From Stephanodiscus triporus (lineage: Eukaryota > Bacillariophyta > Thalassiosirophyceae > Thalassiosirales > Thalassiosiraceae): 28,064 bases of DNA. The stretch is from contig JALLAZ010000047.1 of assembly GCA_036939755.1 (NCBI GenBank), positions 1 through 28,064 of the forward strand. The letters run 5' to 3'. The notes beneath the pieces are model-generated. The model saw nothing but the letters and a program-made list of their open reading frames with translations, did not search any database and was not told the origin of the DNA. Position 1 is the first letter of the stretch. Every line of letters begins with the position of its first letter. Position numbers and translations under genes: made by a program. This document shows positions 8,680 through 18,513 of the stretch, piece by piece.

Positions 8680-10209
8680 ATGTCCATGCTTCCTTCCTCG
8701 TCGGAGTCGCATATCGCGAAGATGCTAATTTCATTATTCCTACTATTCCTATCGACATCGTCGACGGCAGTCGCGGCCGACAAAGCCGCACAAGATCGGG
8801 AATGCATCGTAACCGCCGAGGCCGAGCCGGGCAGCGATGGCCAAGTGTGCACCAACTCCCCGTCCTCCTCGGTCTACGTCATTGGCGATATACACGGAGA
8901 CGCGATATGCGCCGTCTCCTGGGTCAACCGGACGGGACTGATCGCCAATCTCCTCGACGGGGCGTTGCGCTCGTCCACCGATCCCCTCTACAAAAAGCTG
9001 AACGACCCGTCCGAGTGGATATGGACGAACGACGGCGCGACCCTGGTCTTCATGGGAGACTACGTCGACAAGGGACCCACGGCGCGCCAGACGGTGGAAT
9101 TCGTGCGTGAACTGACCATCGCGTTCCCGGACAACGTGGTCGCGATCTTGGGCAATCACGAGCTGGAATTGTTGCGCGATCGGGACGCGAGGATCCCGCC
9201 CGTCGAGCGATACAGCGCCTATTCGTACGCGACCGTCCATCCGGGCGATTATCACAACTACATCAGTAGCGACGATGGCGCCAAACGGAGTGATCGCGCG
9301 ATGGCATCCTCGGGCGTTGGAACTCGCGATCTCGACGACAAGGACGATCTTGTTCTCGATCTGCTCTACGAGGCCAACATGGAAGTCTACGCACACCGCG
9401 CCCACTCCGCTGTTAGGGTCGTTCCGTCCCTACCCGACAATATCAATACCCGAAGGGGAATTCGATACGCAATCACCGATATTATGCCGCCCGAGCATCG
9501 TCCTCTTGTTATGGAGAGGTTGGCGGAGTACCAAGATGCTTACTTGAATACCTTTAGGTCGGGAACGCCGCTCGGTTCTTGGTTGGAGAAGCGGCCAATC
9601 GTTCATCTAGAGGAGGGTGTGAAGACACTGTTCGTACACGGGGGGGTTAGCCATGACATCGGTAAGTCATACTTTTCCAAGGGTAAAGAGGGCGTCGAGA
9701 CGATCAACTCGATTTGGTGGGAAAACAGTAACGAAGGCAAGTTACTTGATTTTTTGAGAGGCACAAGCAACTCGGACGACGATCTGGGAAACGTCGTGTA
9801 TGAGCTCTTGACATATCGAGGCAACCATCCTGGATACAAGAATTGGGAAAGTCACGGAACATACGAAGATGATCCTTCCGATAGCGACGAGTTGTGCGAA
9901 ACCCTCCACGAGATGCTCGGCGAGATGGAGGGCATCGACAGGATCGCAGTGGGTCACACACCGGAGGACGAAATCCGGATAATGTGCGATGGAAAATTCC
10001 TGGCACTCGATTCGACGCTGGGGCGCTGGATACGGGGGACTGGAAACGAGTATTGTCCGGGCCCGGAGCATTTCGATAATAGAAAAGGAATTGATATTCC
10101 GAGATCAAGCAGGAATGGGAAGTACAAGTGTGACGAAGTAAAAGAGGTTTGCGAAGGTCAGATTGTCCGCCTCGACTCAGATGGATCAGTCAACATTCTG
10201 ACCATGTAG
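8680..10209 (+). CDS. Secretory Shewanella-like PPP-family serine/threonine phosphatase
   Basis: A single exon of 509 residues from ATG 8680. Residues 14-33 form a hydrophobic signal sequence (KMLISLFLLFLSTSSTAVAA), so the enzyme probably enters the ER. The metal-binding signature of calcineurin-like phosphoesterases is complete: GDIHGD at 69-74, GDYVDKGP at 126-133, GNHE at 158-161, HGG from 320 and GHTP at 425-428. The two-metal centre would hydrolyse phosphate esters. Insertions between GNHE and HGG, and the form of the motifs, fit the bacterial-type SLP group found in plants and protists better than PP1, PP2A or PP2B. The substrate is unknown. Starting at the first ATG gives a clean signal peptide, which supports the choice. 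Confidence 0.85.
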   Translation: MSMLPSSSESHIAKMLISLFLLFLSTSSTAVAADKAAQDRECIVTAEAEPGSDGQVCTNSPSSSVYVIGDIHGDAICAVSWVNRTGLIANLLDGALRSSTDPLYKKLNDPSEWIWTNDGATLVFMGDYVDKGPTARQTVEFVRELTIAFPDNVVAILGNHELELLRDRDARIPPVERYSAYSYATVHPGDYHNYISSDDGAKRSDRAMASSGVGTRDLDDKDDLVLDLLYEANMEVYAHRAHSAVRVVPSLPDNINTRRGIRYAITDIMPPEHRPLVMERLAEYQDAYLNTFRSGTPLGSWLEKRPIVHLEEGVKTLFVHGGVSHDIGKSYFSKGKEGVETINSIWWENSNEGKLLDFLRGTSNSDDDLGNVVYELLTYRGNHPGYKNWESHGTYEDDPSDSDELCETLHEMLGEMEGIDRIAVGHTPEDEIRIMCDGKFLALDSTLGRWIRGTGNEYCPGPEHFDNRKGIDIPRSSRNGKYKCDEVKEVCEGQIVRLDSDGSVNILTM

Positions 10210-10289
10210 GGATGCTACGTTTCTCAATTTCATCTCTCTACTAATTATTGGACGATAGAATAAGGTACGCATCTACTTAAGCGGCGATT

Positions 10290-10331
<42 letters not shown>

Positions 10332-10667
10332 ACATGTTATGTACTGTAGCTACCAATTCTTAAAAGTTATGCATGCGGACAAACCGTCATCATCATAATC
10401 CTCGCAATCATAATAACACCGTGGTCTCCCGGCTATTCTGATTTTTTTACATAAGTAGGATGTCTCTGAATGAAAGATTTTGTGTTTAGAATTCTATCAA
10501 GCTGCTCCCCCGATCTTGCGCCACCGGATTAGCGAGCTACGAAGCAATTTATTCGAGCCGAGCGTAGGGATATTATTTGCGTAATCCGAAACAAGAGAGA
10601 GATTTTTACCCTATCATTTTCTGACTTGGGCCGCGTGTCCATAGTAGCGTCTGGTTACACTTTCACA
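10210..10667. other. Spacer between convergent genes with a GA microsatellite
   Basis: No gene is seen in this 458-nt stretch between two convergent genes. It contains a (GA)n microsatellite at about 10290-10328. Confidence 0.5.
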
Positions 10668-11470
10668 TCAGCAAAACTCAGACATAACTAAAGCGATGTC
10701 TTCCTTCTGCTCATCTGCATACCCATAACTGACAAAGAATCTGTTCCAGAACTGATGCGTAAAGTATACAGAGGATGTAAGAAAGGTTGGATTCGGAAAC
10801 ATAAATGAAGCGTCGTGAAGAAGTAATGCCATGCCGCTGCTTAAACTTACTTCGATCAGGTCTTCTGACCCATCTCCCGTGCCCCGGCATACACTCATGA
10901 TGGCCTTACAGTTCATCGAGACATCATCGCTGCCTTTCAACAAGCGAAGTATCTTAATTCCATTGACAGCTGTCTTGGATGCACATTCTCTGAGCTCTAC
11001 ATCTTGGTGAATTGATGACATCGCAGTCGGCATGATTACATTCATACAAGCTAGCGGCACCATGACTTTTTTATCGGCATTCTTGACCGCCTCAGCCAAT
11101 ACAACTGGGACGTTGTCCACTGTGAGAGATTCCGGGGAGGTCAGATAGACAGCGAAGAATCCACGAACGCCTTCCGAATGGCTAAGTTGACGGCACAGCA
11201 CTTCAGACAAGGCAGACTTTTCTTCATCCGATGTTTCGCTGTCTTCCTGATGAAGGAGCGGTATAATTAGCGAAGCGTGTCCGAGCTGTTTCATGAACCC
11301 ATCAGTAGAAACCTGTATATGCACAGAGAAGACGATTCGGATGTGGGATTAGTCAGTGATTTTAATGAGCTGTGTACTCTGCGTGAGAATTCTGTTCAGG
11401 CAAAACTTACGTTATCGATGCTTGGCAAAGCCATGAGATGGTACACAGCGAACGAATGCGGCGCCATCAT
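10668..11470 (-). CDS. Conserved-looking protein of unknown function
   Basis: Two exons, 11470-11411 and 11312-10668, joined in phase 0 (GATAAC|GTAAGT and ATACAG|GTTTCT), giving 234 residues. The first 20 residues read MMAPHSFAVYHLMALPSIDN and continue into VSTDGFMKQLGH. The product has an acidic stretch (EDSETSDEEKS) near residue 45, then alternating helix- and strand-like segments, an AVYLTSPESL segment, and ends YADEQKEDIALVMSEFC. There is no signal peptide, membrane segment or catalytic motif I know. The composition is that of a folded soluble protein, and the clean intron supports a real gene. The start may be either of two adjacent ATGs (11470 or 11467). Confidence 0.6.
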
Positions 11471-11849
11471 GAATGCGGTGACCTCATGAAACAGGCAAGA
11501 TGCCAAGAGGCAGCCAAGTTACATCATATTTTAGTACTCTATTTATTGTTCGTTGTTCTGTGGGGGTTGTTGAACGAGAGGGGATCCGACCACGCCACGC
11601 AGCATGCAGCTTGAGAGCAATGTAGCTGGCGGGAGCGATATTTTCACAAGACTTCCCTTCTTCTCGTTCGCAGTTAAGTTGTGCAGGCTCACTGTGTTCG
11701 GGATGTGACGCTAGAGGTACCATGTGATTTTGACGACTGTATGCGCGAGAACCGATACGGCAACCCTGCCTTGCCCACACGAAAGAACAACAATCCGATT
11801 CACCGAACAAATCAAGCAAATCATCATCATCATTATCATCATCATCGAA
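11471..11849. promoter_or_regulatory. Divergent upstream region with CAT trinucleotide repeat
   Basis: This is 379 nt between opposite start codons. A (CAT)n tract at about 11822-11846 lies just before the ATG at 11850. The downstream frame is open through it and would encode a run of isoleucines, but no upstream ATG exists in that frame, so it is regarded as 5' UTR. No known regulatory site was recognised. Confidence 0.4.
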
Positions 11850-14675
11850 ATGTTACTCAAGCTAGCGATTGCATTGGACGATGCCACTGTCGACGTCTCG
11901 GAATTATCGTTGTTGGTGGGTGGCAAAGGCAAGAATCTCATCTTGTTGAGTCGAGCAGCCGCCACGTCTACCAACAATACCATCCAGGTCCCCCCAGGAT
12001 TTGTGGTGACGACCCACGCGTATCAAGCTTTGCTGGAGTCGAATAATAAGGAGCTCCAAGATGAGATTGACGCTGAATTGCAAAGATTGGATGCTGCTGC
12101 TGACGATAATCTTTTGTTGGAACAGGTGTCTCAACACATTCAATTGGCCTTCTCGAAAAAATCCTTACCCACCTACGTTGCAGAGGAAATACAGCATCAA
12201 ATAACTCGATTATTTCTTTCTAGCAATACTACTACGTTTGTTGCCGTCCGATCATCGGCTACGTGCGAAGATTTGGGGGAAGCTTCTTTCGCGGGACAAC
12301 ATGACACCTATTTGCAGATTGCTTTCCATGACATTGCCTCCAAAATCCTGGACTGTTTTGCCAGTTTGTTCACGGCCCGAGCATTGATTTATCGACGCAA
12401 TCATCATGTCCAGCATCCCCAAATGGCGGTGGTAGTGCAACAAATGGTCAACTCCCAAGCCAGTGGGGTCTTGTTTACTGCCAATCCCTTGACGGGACAT
12501 CGATATCAATTGGTCATTGAAGCGGTCTCTGGATTGGGAGAAGCGTTAGTCTCTGGATTGACCGAACCCGATCGGTATATTGTGAAGAGAAAAAAGAAGA
12601 ATGCAGGAGTAAATCATAATATTGTCAAGGAAACAACAGCGTTATTGGAACACAACACAAACGACGAGTATATCATTCTCGAGACCAATATCGGGGCAAA
12701 GAAAAAGGCAATTGTTCCCAAAGAAGAAGAAGGAGGAGGTGTTCAATTGGTGGAGCACACGGAGAAACAATCCGAGTTGGTGTTACACGAAACAACCGTT
12801 TTGGAATTGGCACGACTGGGAACGGCGATTGAAGATTTGTATCAAGGAGAGCCCCAAGATGTGGAATGGGCCATGTATCAAAATATTTTGCATGTCGTCC
12901 AATCCAGGCCTATTACAACCTTATTTCCAGTGCCACTCAACAAAAGCAATGGTGAGGATGATTTGGAGGTATTGTTTAGTTTCGGTGCCATTCAAGGATT
13001 TTCGGCGCCCTTTTATCCCGCCGGTCAAGATAGCGTTCAACTCTTAATGGGTGGAATGATCAGATTTGCTACGTGGGGACGTAGGCAAGGAACCATCATG
13101 CTGAACATTGTTGGAGAACGCTTATTTCTCAACGTTACTCGTCCTATTCGTAATAAAGTGGGACGACAAGTAATTCGTAAGGGTCTGGGCTTTCTTGAAC
13201 CGGGGATTTTGGCCGGCTTAGATAAAACTTTGGAGGAGAATGGGGAGGACCGGTTGGCATACGATAGCGGTATGTCACCGTTCATGTTGATTCGGTTTCT
13301 GGCCTTTCAACTGTTCAACATTCTACCAGGCGCGCTCTCTGCTTTGGCGTTTCCTGAACGTTCACGAGATAAAGTTATTGCTCGATTGAATCAATTTGTG
13401 GCGTCAGTTCAAAAGAAAGCAGATGCCATGCCACCTACAACTACAACACTCGCGGACGTGGTACAGTTCAAACGTGAGACCTTAGGAGAATTTTTCCCTA
13501 CGGTTGTTCCTTTATTCGGCTACAATGTGCCTGTCCTGTTGGGATCGATGGTGACACTCATGAATATAACGACTAAACAGTTGGGACCCACCGGCAAAGA
13601 TCGTGTCTATTTGCTAACTCGTGGAATACCCCACAATCCCACCACGGAAATGGACATGGAATTGTGGTCGACAGCACAAACAATTCAAGCCAATGCAATG
13701 TCCAAACAAGAATTTCAGTGCAAGTCCGCCGAGGATCTAGCCGCGGATTATATGGCCGGTCGGTTGTCACCGCGGGCCCAACAAGCTGTCCAAGGCTTCA
13801 TGGACCAATATGGCATGCGCGGATTGTACGAAATTGATTTTGGACGCCCCCGATGGAGAGAAAAACCTGCACCTCTAATGCTAATACTGAAGACCTATGT
13901 AGGCATGGAAGAAAAGAGTCATGCTCCCAATGAACTGTTTCGACGTGGCGAACATGTGGCGCAGGAGGAGATTTTACAACTGGGTTTGGATTTGGGACGA
14001 CCCCGGACAGTGACCTTTTTGTCACGGCGCATTCGTGCTCTTGCAGCGTTGCGAGAAGTCCCCAAATTTACCATAATTCGAATCATGGGTATTGTGCGAG
14101 CCAAATTGATTGAGCAAGGCGAAAAGTTAGTGTCGACCGGATTATTGGAGGAGTCCGAAGATGTCTTTTTCTTACATGACAATGAATTGGATCAATTGTC
14201 GGCTAATCCCATCAGCAGAGACTGGAAGACCCTGGTGGGGGAACGAAAAGCCATAATGGAACGAGAAACGTCGCGGATGCGTGTTCCCCGTGTGTTGACC
14301 ACAGATGGGTATGGTTACTATGGAGGTGCTGCCATATCGTCCCAGCTGGCCGAAAAAGAAAATGTCCTCATTGGCGAACCCGTATCCCCTGGAGTAGTGG
14401 AGGGCATTGTCCGAGTGGTGTATGATCCATCGAAAACCAAGTTGGAGCACGGCGAAGTGTTGGTTTGTCACGGGACTGATCCATCCTGGACACCATTGTT
14501 CCTGTCGGCGTGTGCATTAGTGATGGAAGTGGGTGGTCTGGTTACACATGGCAGTATTGTGGCGCGTGAAGTGGGCATTCCAGCTGTGGTAGGACTAGAG
14601 AATGTCACGGATCGCTTGAAAACGGGTCAACGAATTCGTGTGGACGGGTCTACCGGAGTTGTGGAAATATTATAA
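11850..14675 (+). CDS. PEP-synthase-like / rifampicin-phosphotransferase-like enzyme
   Basis: An intronless gene of 941 residues. The N-terminal third is a PPDK-type ATP-grasp domain: LVGGKGKNLILLSRAA near residue 20, VRSSATCEDLGEASFAGQ from about 133, VVQQMVNSQASGVLFTANP, and a closing DVEWAMYQNILHVVQSRPIT. The middle has no familiar motif. The C-terminal end is a PEP-utiliser phosphohistidine domain with GGLVTHGSIVAREVGIPAVVG, where His900 would carry phosphate. The C-terminal PEP-binding barrel of true PPDK and PEP synthase is missing. ATP-grasp, novel middle domain and terminal His domain is the order of bacterial rifampicin phosphotransferases, in which the middle domain binds the drug. 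The natural substrate here is unknown. A large uninterrupted gene among intron-containing neighbours is compatible with transfer from bacteria, but that is inference. Confidence 0.85.
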   Translation: MLLKLAIALDDATVDVSELSLLVGGKGKNLILLSRAAATSTNNTIQVPPGFVVTTHAYQALLESNNKELQDEIDAELQRLDAAADDNLLLEQVSQHIQLAFSKKSLPTYVAEEIQHQITRLFLSSNTTTFVAVRSSATCEDLGEASFAGQHDTYLQIAFHDIASKILDCFASLFTARALIYRRNHHVQHPQMAVVVQQMVNSQASGVLFTANPLTGHRYQLVIEAVSGLGEALVSGLTEPDRYIVKRKKKNAGVNHNIVKETTALLEHNTNDEYIILETNIGAKKKAIVPKEEEGGGVQLVEHTEKQSELVLHETTVLELARLGTAIEDLYQGEPQDVEWAMYQNILHVVQSRPITTLFPVPLNKSNGEDDLEVLFSFGAIQGFSAPFYPAGQDSVQLLMGGMIRFATWGRRQGTIMLNIVGERLFLNVTRPIRNKVGRQVIRKGLGFLEPGILAGLDKTLEENGEDRLAYDSGMSPFMLIRFLAFQLFNILPGALSALAFPERSRDKVIARLNQFVASVQKKADAMPPTTTTLADVVQFKRETLGEFFPTVVPLFGYNVPVLLGSMVTLMNITTKQLGPTGKDRVYLLTRGIPHNPTTEMDMELWSTAQTIQANAMSKQEFQCKSAEDLAADYMAGRLSPRAQQAVQGFMDQYGMRGLYEIDFGRPRWREKPAPLMLILKTYVGMEEKSHAPNELFRRGEHVAQEEILQLGLDLGRPRTVTFLSRRIRALAALREVPKFTIIRIMGIVRAKLIEQGEKLVSTGLLEESEDVFFLHDNELDQLSANPISRDWKTLVGERKAIMERETSRMRVPRVLTTDGYGYYGGAAISSQLAEKENVLIGEPVSPGVVEGIVRVVYDPSKTKLEHGEVLVCHGTDPSWTPLFLSACALVMEVGGLVTHGSIVAREVGIPAVVGLENVTDRLKTGQRIRVDGSTGVVEIL

Positions 14676-15000
14676 GACGAGATTGGTAAGCACTGAGGCC
14701 ATCGAAGCAACTTCGAAGCCAAACGCCTTCCCGATTCGTGATTGTTGAGTGATTAGAAAGATAGGTGCACAAGATGTGCACAAAGGGTTTGGTTTGGAAT
14801 TGAAAATTAAATCTCAATTCTCCCCTCCCCCTACGCCTTCGGCGATCGGAAATGATGCTCCCTCCATTAATTGCTCTCGCGTCATTGACGGCCGACTAGT
14901 TGTAGAGGGAGAAGGCCGGTAGTTGCACTCGTCAGGACGCGTCTCGTCCAATATTCCGCCTTGTCTCTGCATTGTCACGATGATTGCGCTGCCTAGGATC
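14676..15000. other. Spacer between the phosphotransferase and the retroelement
   Basis: No gene is seen. The first part should be the 3' UTR of the phosphotransferase. The remainder, from about 14810, may hold the downstream terminal repeat of the minus-strand retroelement, but no matching repeat could be identified by eye at the element's other end near 19100. Confidence 0.35.
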
Positions 15001-15015
15001 TTCGCTTGATACAAC

Positions 15016-16191
15016 TCATGGTGTGATTTCTGGGACAGTCCGAAATGACTGGAAAGTGAGCATCTGCTTCGCGACGTGCCGCGAGAACTGCTCCACCTGC
15101 TTCCAAATGTAACGCAAAAATGCGTTGCTCGACCATCTGCCTATCAGCATGATGGTGTACACAGGGACGCCGGCAAGGTACATCTCCATCGTGGCGCCAG
15201 ACCATAGGGAGTGTGTGCCGACTTTGTGCGGCTCGAAGCCGAGGCGAGCATTCCGACGGCAGAGCAAGATGCTCGGAGGGCAGCGAGTACCTGTTTTGAT
15301 GTTATTTTGTCCAGTCTGCCATGGCGCCAAACCGCGCAGACTGGGGTGTCCTGTGTTGTGCCTGGGTAGGCCCAAATTCGATTGACAAGGTATGCCCATT
15401 GCAAAACAGGGCATAGAGTGTTGTCGTCTGTTCGTCCGTGAATCACTGTGACTGTGTCAAACTTACTGTCATTTTTCTGTAATTCGAAGGTGATTGCAAC
15501 ACTTCGGCTAATTCCAAATTGTCCGATGGCGCCGATATGAGATGGACGTCTTTGAAAAACCTAATATTTCTCAGGCAAAGAAGTTTTGTTCTGCGTTCCT
15601 CCGTTTTTGGTATGATCAAATACTTGCAGGAGTGGCAGGCAAAGAAGGCAGCTCCAATAGTTAGCTGTGCTAGCGCTGTATCTAGCTCCGTCACTTGTCG
15701 TTTTGCTAGTTCGTCAAGTACAATGAAGGGAATGGCCTTTTGTTATTTTTGTTTGGGATCGTTGTTTTTGAAGGATTGAACTGTCGCAATAGAAGGATGC
15801 TAAGGTCATGGTCGTCGTCTTTTGATGGGTTTCGCCGTCCCGCCGACCGGAAGGCCTGAACCACATGTGAAACGGCACCTCTGACTGTGCTTTCGGCCAG
15901 TGTTTCATTGCGATCCCGCAAGAATCTTCCCTCGCGGATAGCCATGGCAAAAGCGCCGAGCATGGTGATTCGTTCGTGGCGGGTGAGTTGGTCCATGTAC
16001 AGATCGTCACATCCGACTGACCTGCAATATTCTGTCCATCGTCGCCAGGCTCGAGCTTTGCCGTCGTGTGTTGCTCCCGTAATTGCTCGCTCACAGGCAA
16101 TTGCTGCAGCAGTTATATCAGCCATAAGCTGATCTCTTTTGGCAGCGGTGATATCTCGAAATGGACGGGCATCTGGTTTGGGAAAAGACAA
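15016..16191 (-). pseudogene. Tyrosine recombinase of the DIRS-like element, frameshifted
   Basis: The N-terminal core-binding part is read from about 16125 (ATG) or earlier to about 15780 and contains GKARAWRRWTEYCRSVG. Reading then shifts frame near 15770, near 15470 and again between about 15300 and 15240. The C-terminal catalytic core reads LGFEPHKVGTHSLWSGATM, then VYTIMLIGRWSSNAFLRYI. In active recombinases the box-II motif is H-x-x-R; here HSLW has Trp in place of the catalytic Arg. The GRWSS block and following Tyr are present. The gene starts inside the end of the RNase H frame. Confidence 0.8.
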
Positions 16192-16867
16192 TGCAGGATA
16201 AAGGTGAGTTCATTGTTAGATCTGTGCCACTCCCGAGAGAGAGCGTCTGCGACGTTGTTCCATTTCCCCTCGAACCACTGACTATATCCCTTCACTCCGG
16301 CGGCCATAAATATGTCGGCATATTTTCATCTGCGCGTACCCATGCTTGGGTGGGGTTGATGCCGGTCTCGCTGAAGTTGGATTTCTGCATCCAGCCTTTG
16401 GCCGCCGTGCTGTCCGTCATCGACAGTGTGCACTCTCCCGGTTGGAGGCGGCCGTTGATGATGTTAACCCACGGCGTTATAATTGCGGCAAGGAACTCCA
16501 ACAGATTATTTTATGCGTGGAACAGAAGGTCGTTGGGGATTTGGAAGCGCCAGGCGTGACCTTGATCGCTGTATCCGCTGAGGCCGTGGGGGCATGAATC
16601 GGAGTAATACACTTGATCTGGCGAGCGGAAGGCAAGTAAGTTCATATCAATCCCTCTTTTTGCTCTTTCCAAAATTGATAGCATCAGTCTGAGATCCTTT
16701 TTGCACATATCGTCGATCGAAATGACCCGTCTGTTTCTGGCTCGTGCGAGGAGGGATCGGAGTCGACTCAGAAAGTGAAAAACCCAGGCGATGATGAAAC
16801 CGACGTGCCCCATCCGGCCAATCGTAGATTCAAGGGCTGTTTTTGTTGTTTTGCCGCTGTTGATCAT
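16113..16867 (-). pseudogene. RNase H domain of the DIRS-like element
   Basis: This continues the Pol polyprotein after a frameshift at about 16870-16880: the RT frame ends at 16864 while the next frame restarts MINSGKTTKTALESTIGR. Blocks seen are VYYSDSCPHGLSGYSDQGHAWRF, LLEFLAAIITPW, SMTDSTAAKGWM and KWNNVADALSR, which correspond to the acidic RNase H positions (D, E, D, D). An in-frame TAA at 16513-16511 lies between the first and second blocks, and another frame break lies at about 16295. Confidence 0.78.
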
Positions 16868-18381
16868 CGTATGGATTTTGCTCTGAATTTGTGTTCGGGC
16901 AAAGTAACGGTAAGTGTCCTGAAGTTGAAATGCCAGCCGAGAATTACTTTCGTTTCTGAAAGACCACCTTCCGCTTTCATTTTATCCGTGGCAACCATCG
17001 GCTCACGAGGGATTGGCTTGTTGGCGTCAATGGGGCGTGCTGCCACTTTGATTGCGAGCGGGATAGCTGCCTCCAATCTGTCTGCGTTCCCTGAGTTCGG
17101 AAGGTCGACCGTTAGGCCGATTGTGTCGTCTATGTAGACATCAATGTAACCGCGGCTGTCGACGGGGATGTCAACGATGAGTTCTTGACCAGACGCAAAA
17201 GGTACGTCGTCTGGGAGGTATTGTCGTTGTGGGATGTCGTTTTGTACCAAAGAGGTCAATTCTCTTGGGTCCCACTCGTCGTCGCACTGCAGGAGAGCAT
17301 TGGCGAGGTCACAGACCGATTCAGAAACAACTCCCCATTCAAATGGACCCTGTGTGTCGCCAAAAGTGTGTCGGAATGTGATGATGGCTGTTCTCTCTTC
17401 TGGGAGTTGTGTTGCGGTTCGGAGGGCTGTCAAAAAGTGGAGTGTCCCGTGACGGTAAGCCGATTTGTAGTCGATTTTCTTCACTAAGATTTTTTGCCCC
17501 GGATATTTACGCCTCGATGCAACTGCCCAGTTGATGATGCGACGAATGCAAAAGCCATATCTTGTTGCCTGAAGTACTAGCTCTTTGTGGACACGGCCGT
17601 TTAGAGAGGTTCCCAAGCTCCATTCCCAGCTTTGGTCGTGGGTAAGTTGATCTTTTGGTACGATTCGTCCGCATTCGTCAATCGTGTTCTGATTCATGAT
17701 GTTCATCGGTGTCATCACAAGACCAGGGATAGATGTGATGTGCTCCAGCGGTATTGGGAGGCTGTACCTGTATTTCACGTCCTTTGCTATCAGTTTTCGT
17801 AGGAGATTAGGCTTGGCCGTTACGCCTTTATGATTCCCGAACGCGAGTGCGTCGTGGAGATCGTTGATTCGTTCGTCTTCTGTGATGGCTGTCGACGACC
17901 AGTTGCTGCCATTTTCGAGAATGGATTTCAATCGTTGCCACAGTGGATGAAGTCCAAAGACTTTTTCGAGGACGTGTGCCGGCTTGAACTCTTTTCCGTA
18001 TCCGAGAGGTGAGCTTTGTTGCGTGTGCAGTGCTTTCCCGAGGTCAAAATCGAACTTCCTCAGAATTTTGAGATTGTGTGCCTTTCCTTTGTCTGTGAAT
18101 TCAAAGCTGAACTCTGGCGGTGTCGGAGTTTCGCATGGCGTGTTGATGACTTGTTTTATCTTGTCAATGAGGTCAATTGGCCGGTCGCAGGACGGTCGCG
18201 GAAAGTTGCTGTCGTCTCTCTCGGGCGGTGATGACGAGTCACAAGGTGAGTTAGAGTACTCACCGAGTAGTTGCGTCAGTTGTTGTGTCGATGCAGCTAA
18301 TGTTGCTTCACAATATGCTTTTGCTTTTGTTGTCTGGGAGACGTTGATGATCCGTGGGTTTGGAGTGCTGGGGGATTGCAT
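16864..18381 (-). pseudogene. Reverse transcriptase domain of the DIRS-like element
   Basis: This is 505 codons without internal stop. The RT palm is shown by ILVKKIDYKSAYRHG (motif A, catalytic Asp), TFGDTQGPFEWGVVSESVCDL (motif B region) and GYIDVYIDDTIGL (YxDD box). The N-terminal 130 residues are a Pro/Ser-rich linker continuous, through open codons from 18513, with the Gag stop codon. The frame ends early at KFRAKSIR because of a one-base shift; the expected continuation into the RNase H connection lies in the next frame. Confidence 0.82.
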
Positions 18382-18513
18382 AACAGTTTGGATCGCTGGT
18401 GGAAGCGGTGCTTGCTCGTTGCGTTGGGTGGATTCCTCTGATGCTTTGAAAGGGAAAGGTAGGTCGGGAGGTTTTGCTGGTGGTCGGACGCCGCTAGGCC
18501 CCGACCTGAGAAG

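Noticed and set aside
8749..9405. 218-codon minus-strand frame
   Set aside because: It is antisense to the phosphatase metal-binding motifs and shows no motif of its own.
11724..11849. Isoleucine-rich N-terminal extension of the phosphotransferase
   Set aside because: It is encoded by a CAT microsatellite and has no ATG; the family start GGKG region fits the ATG at 11850.
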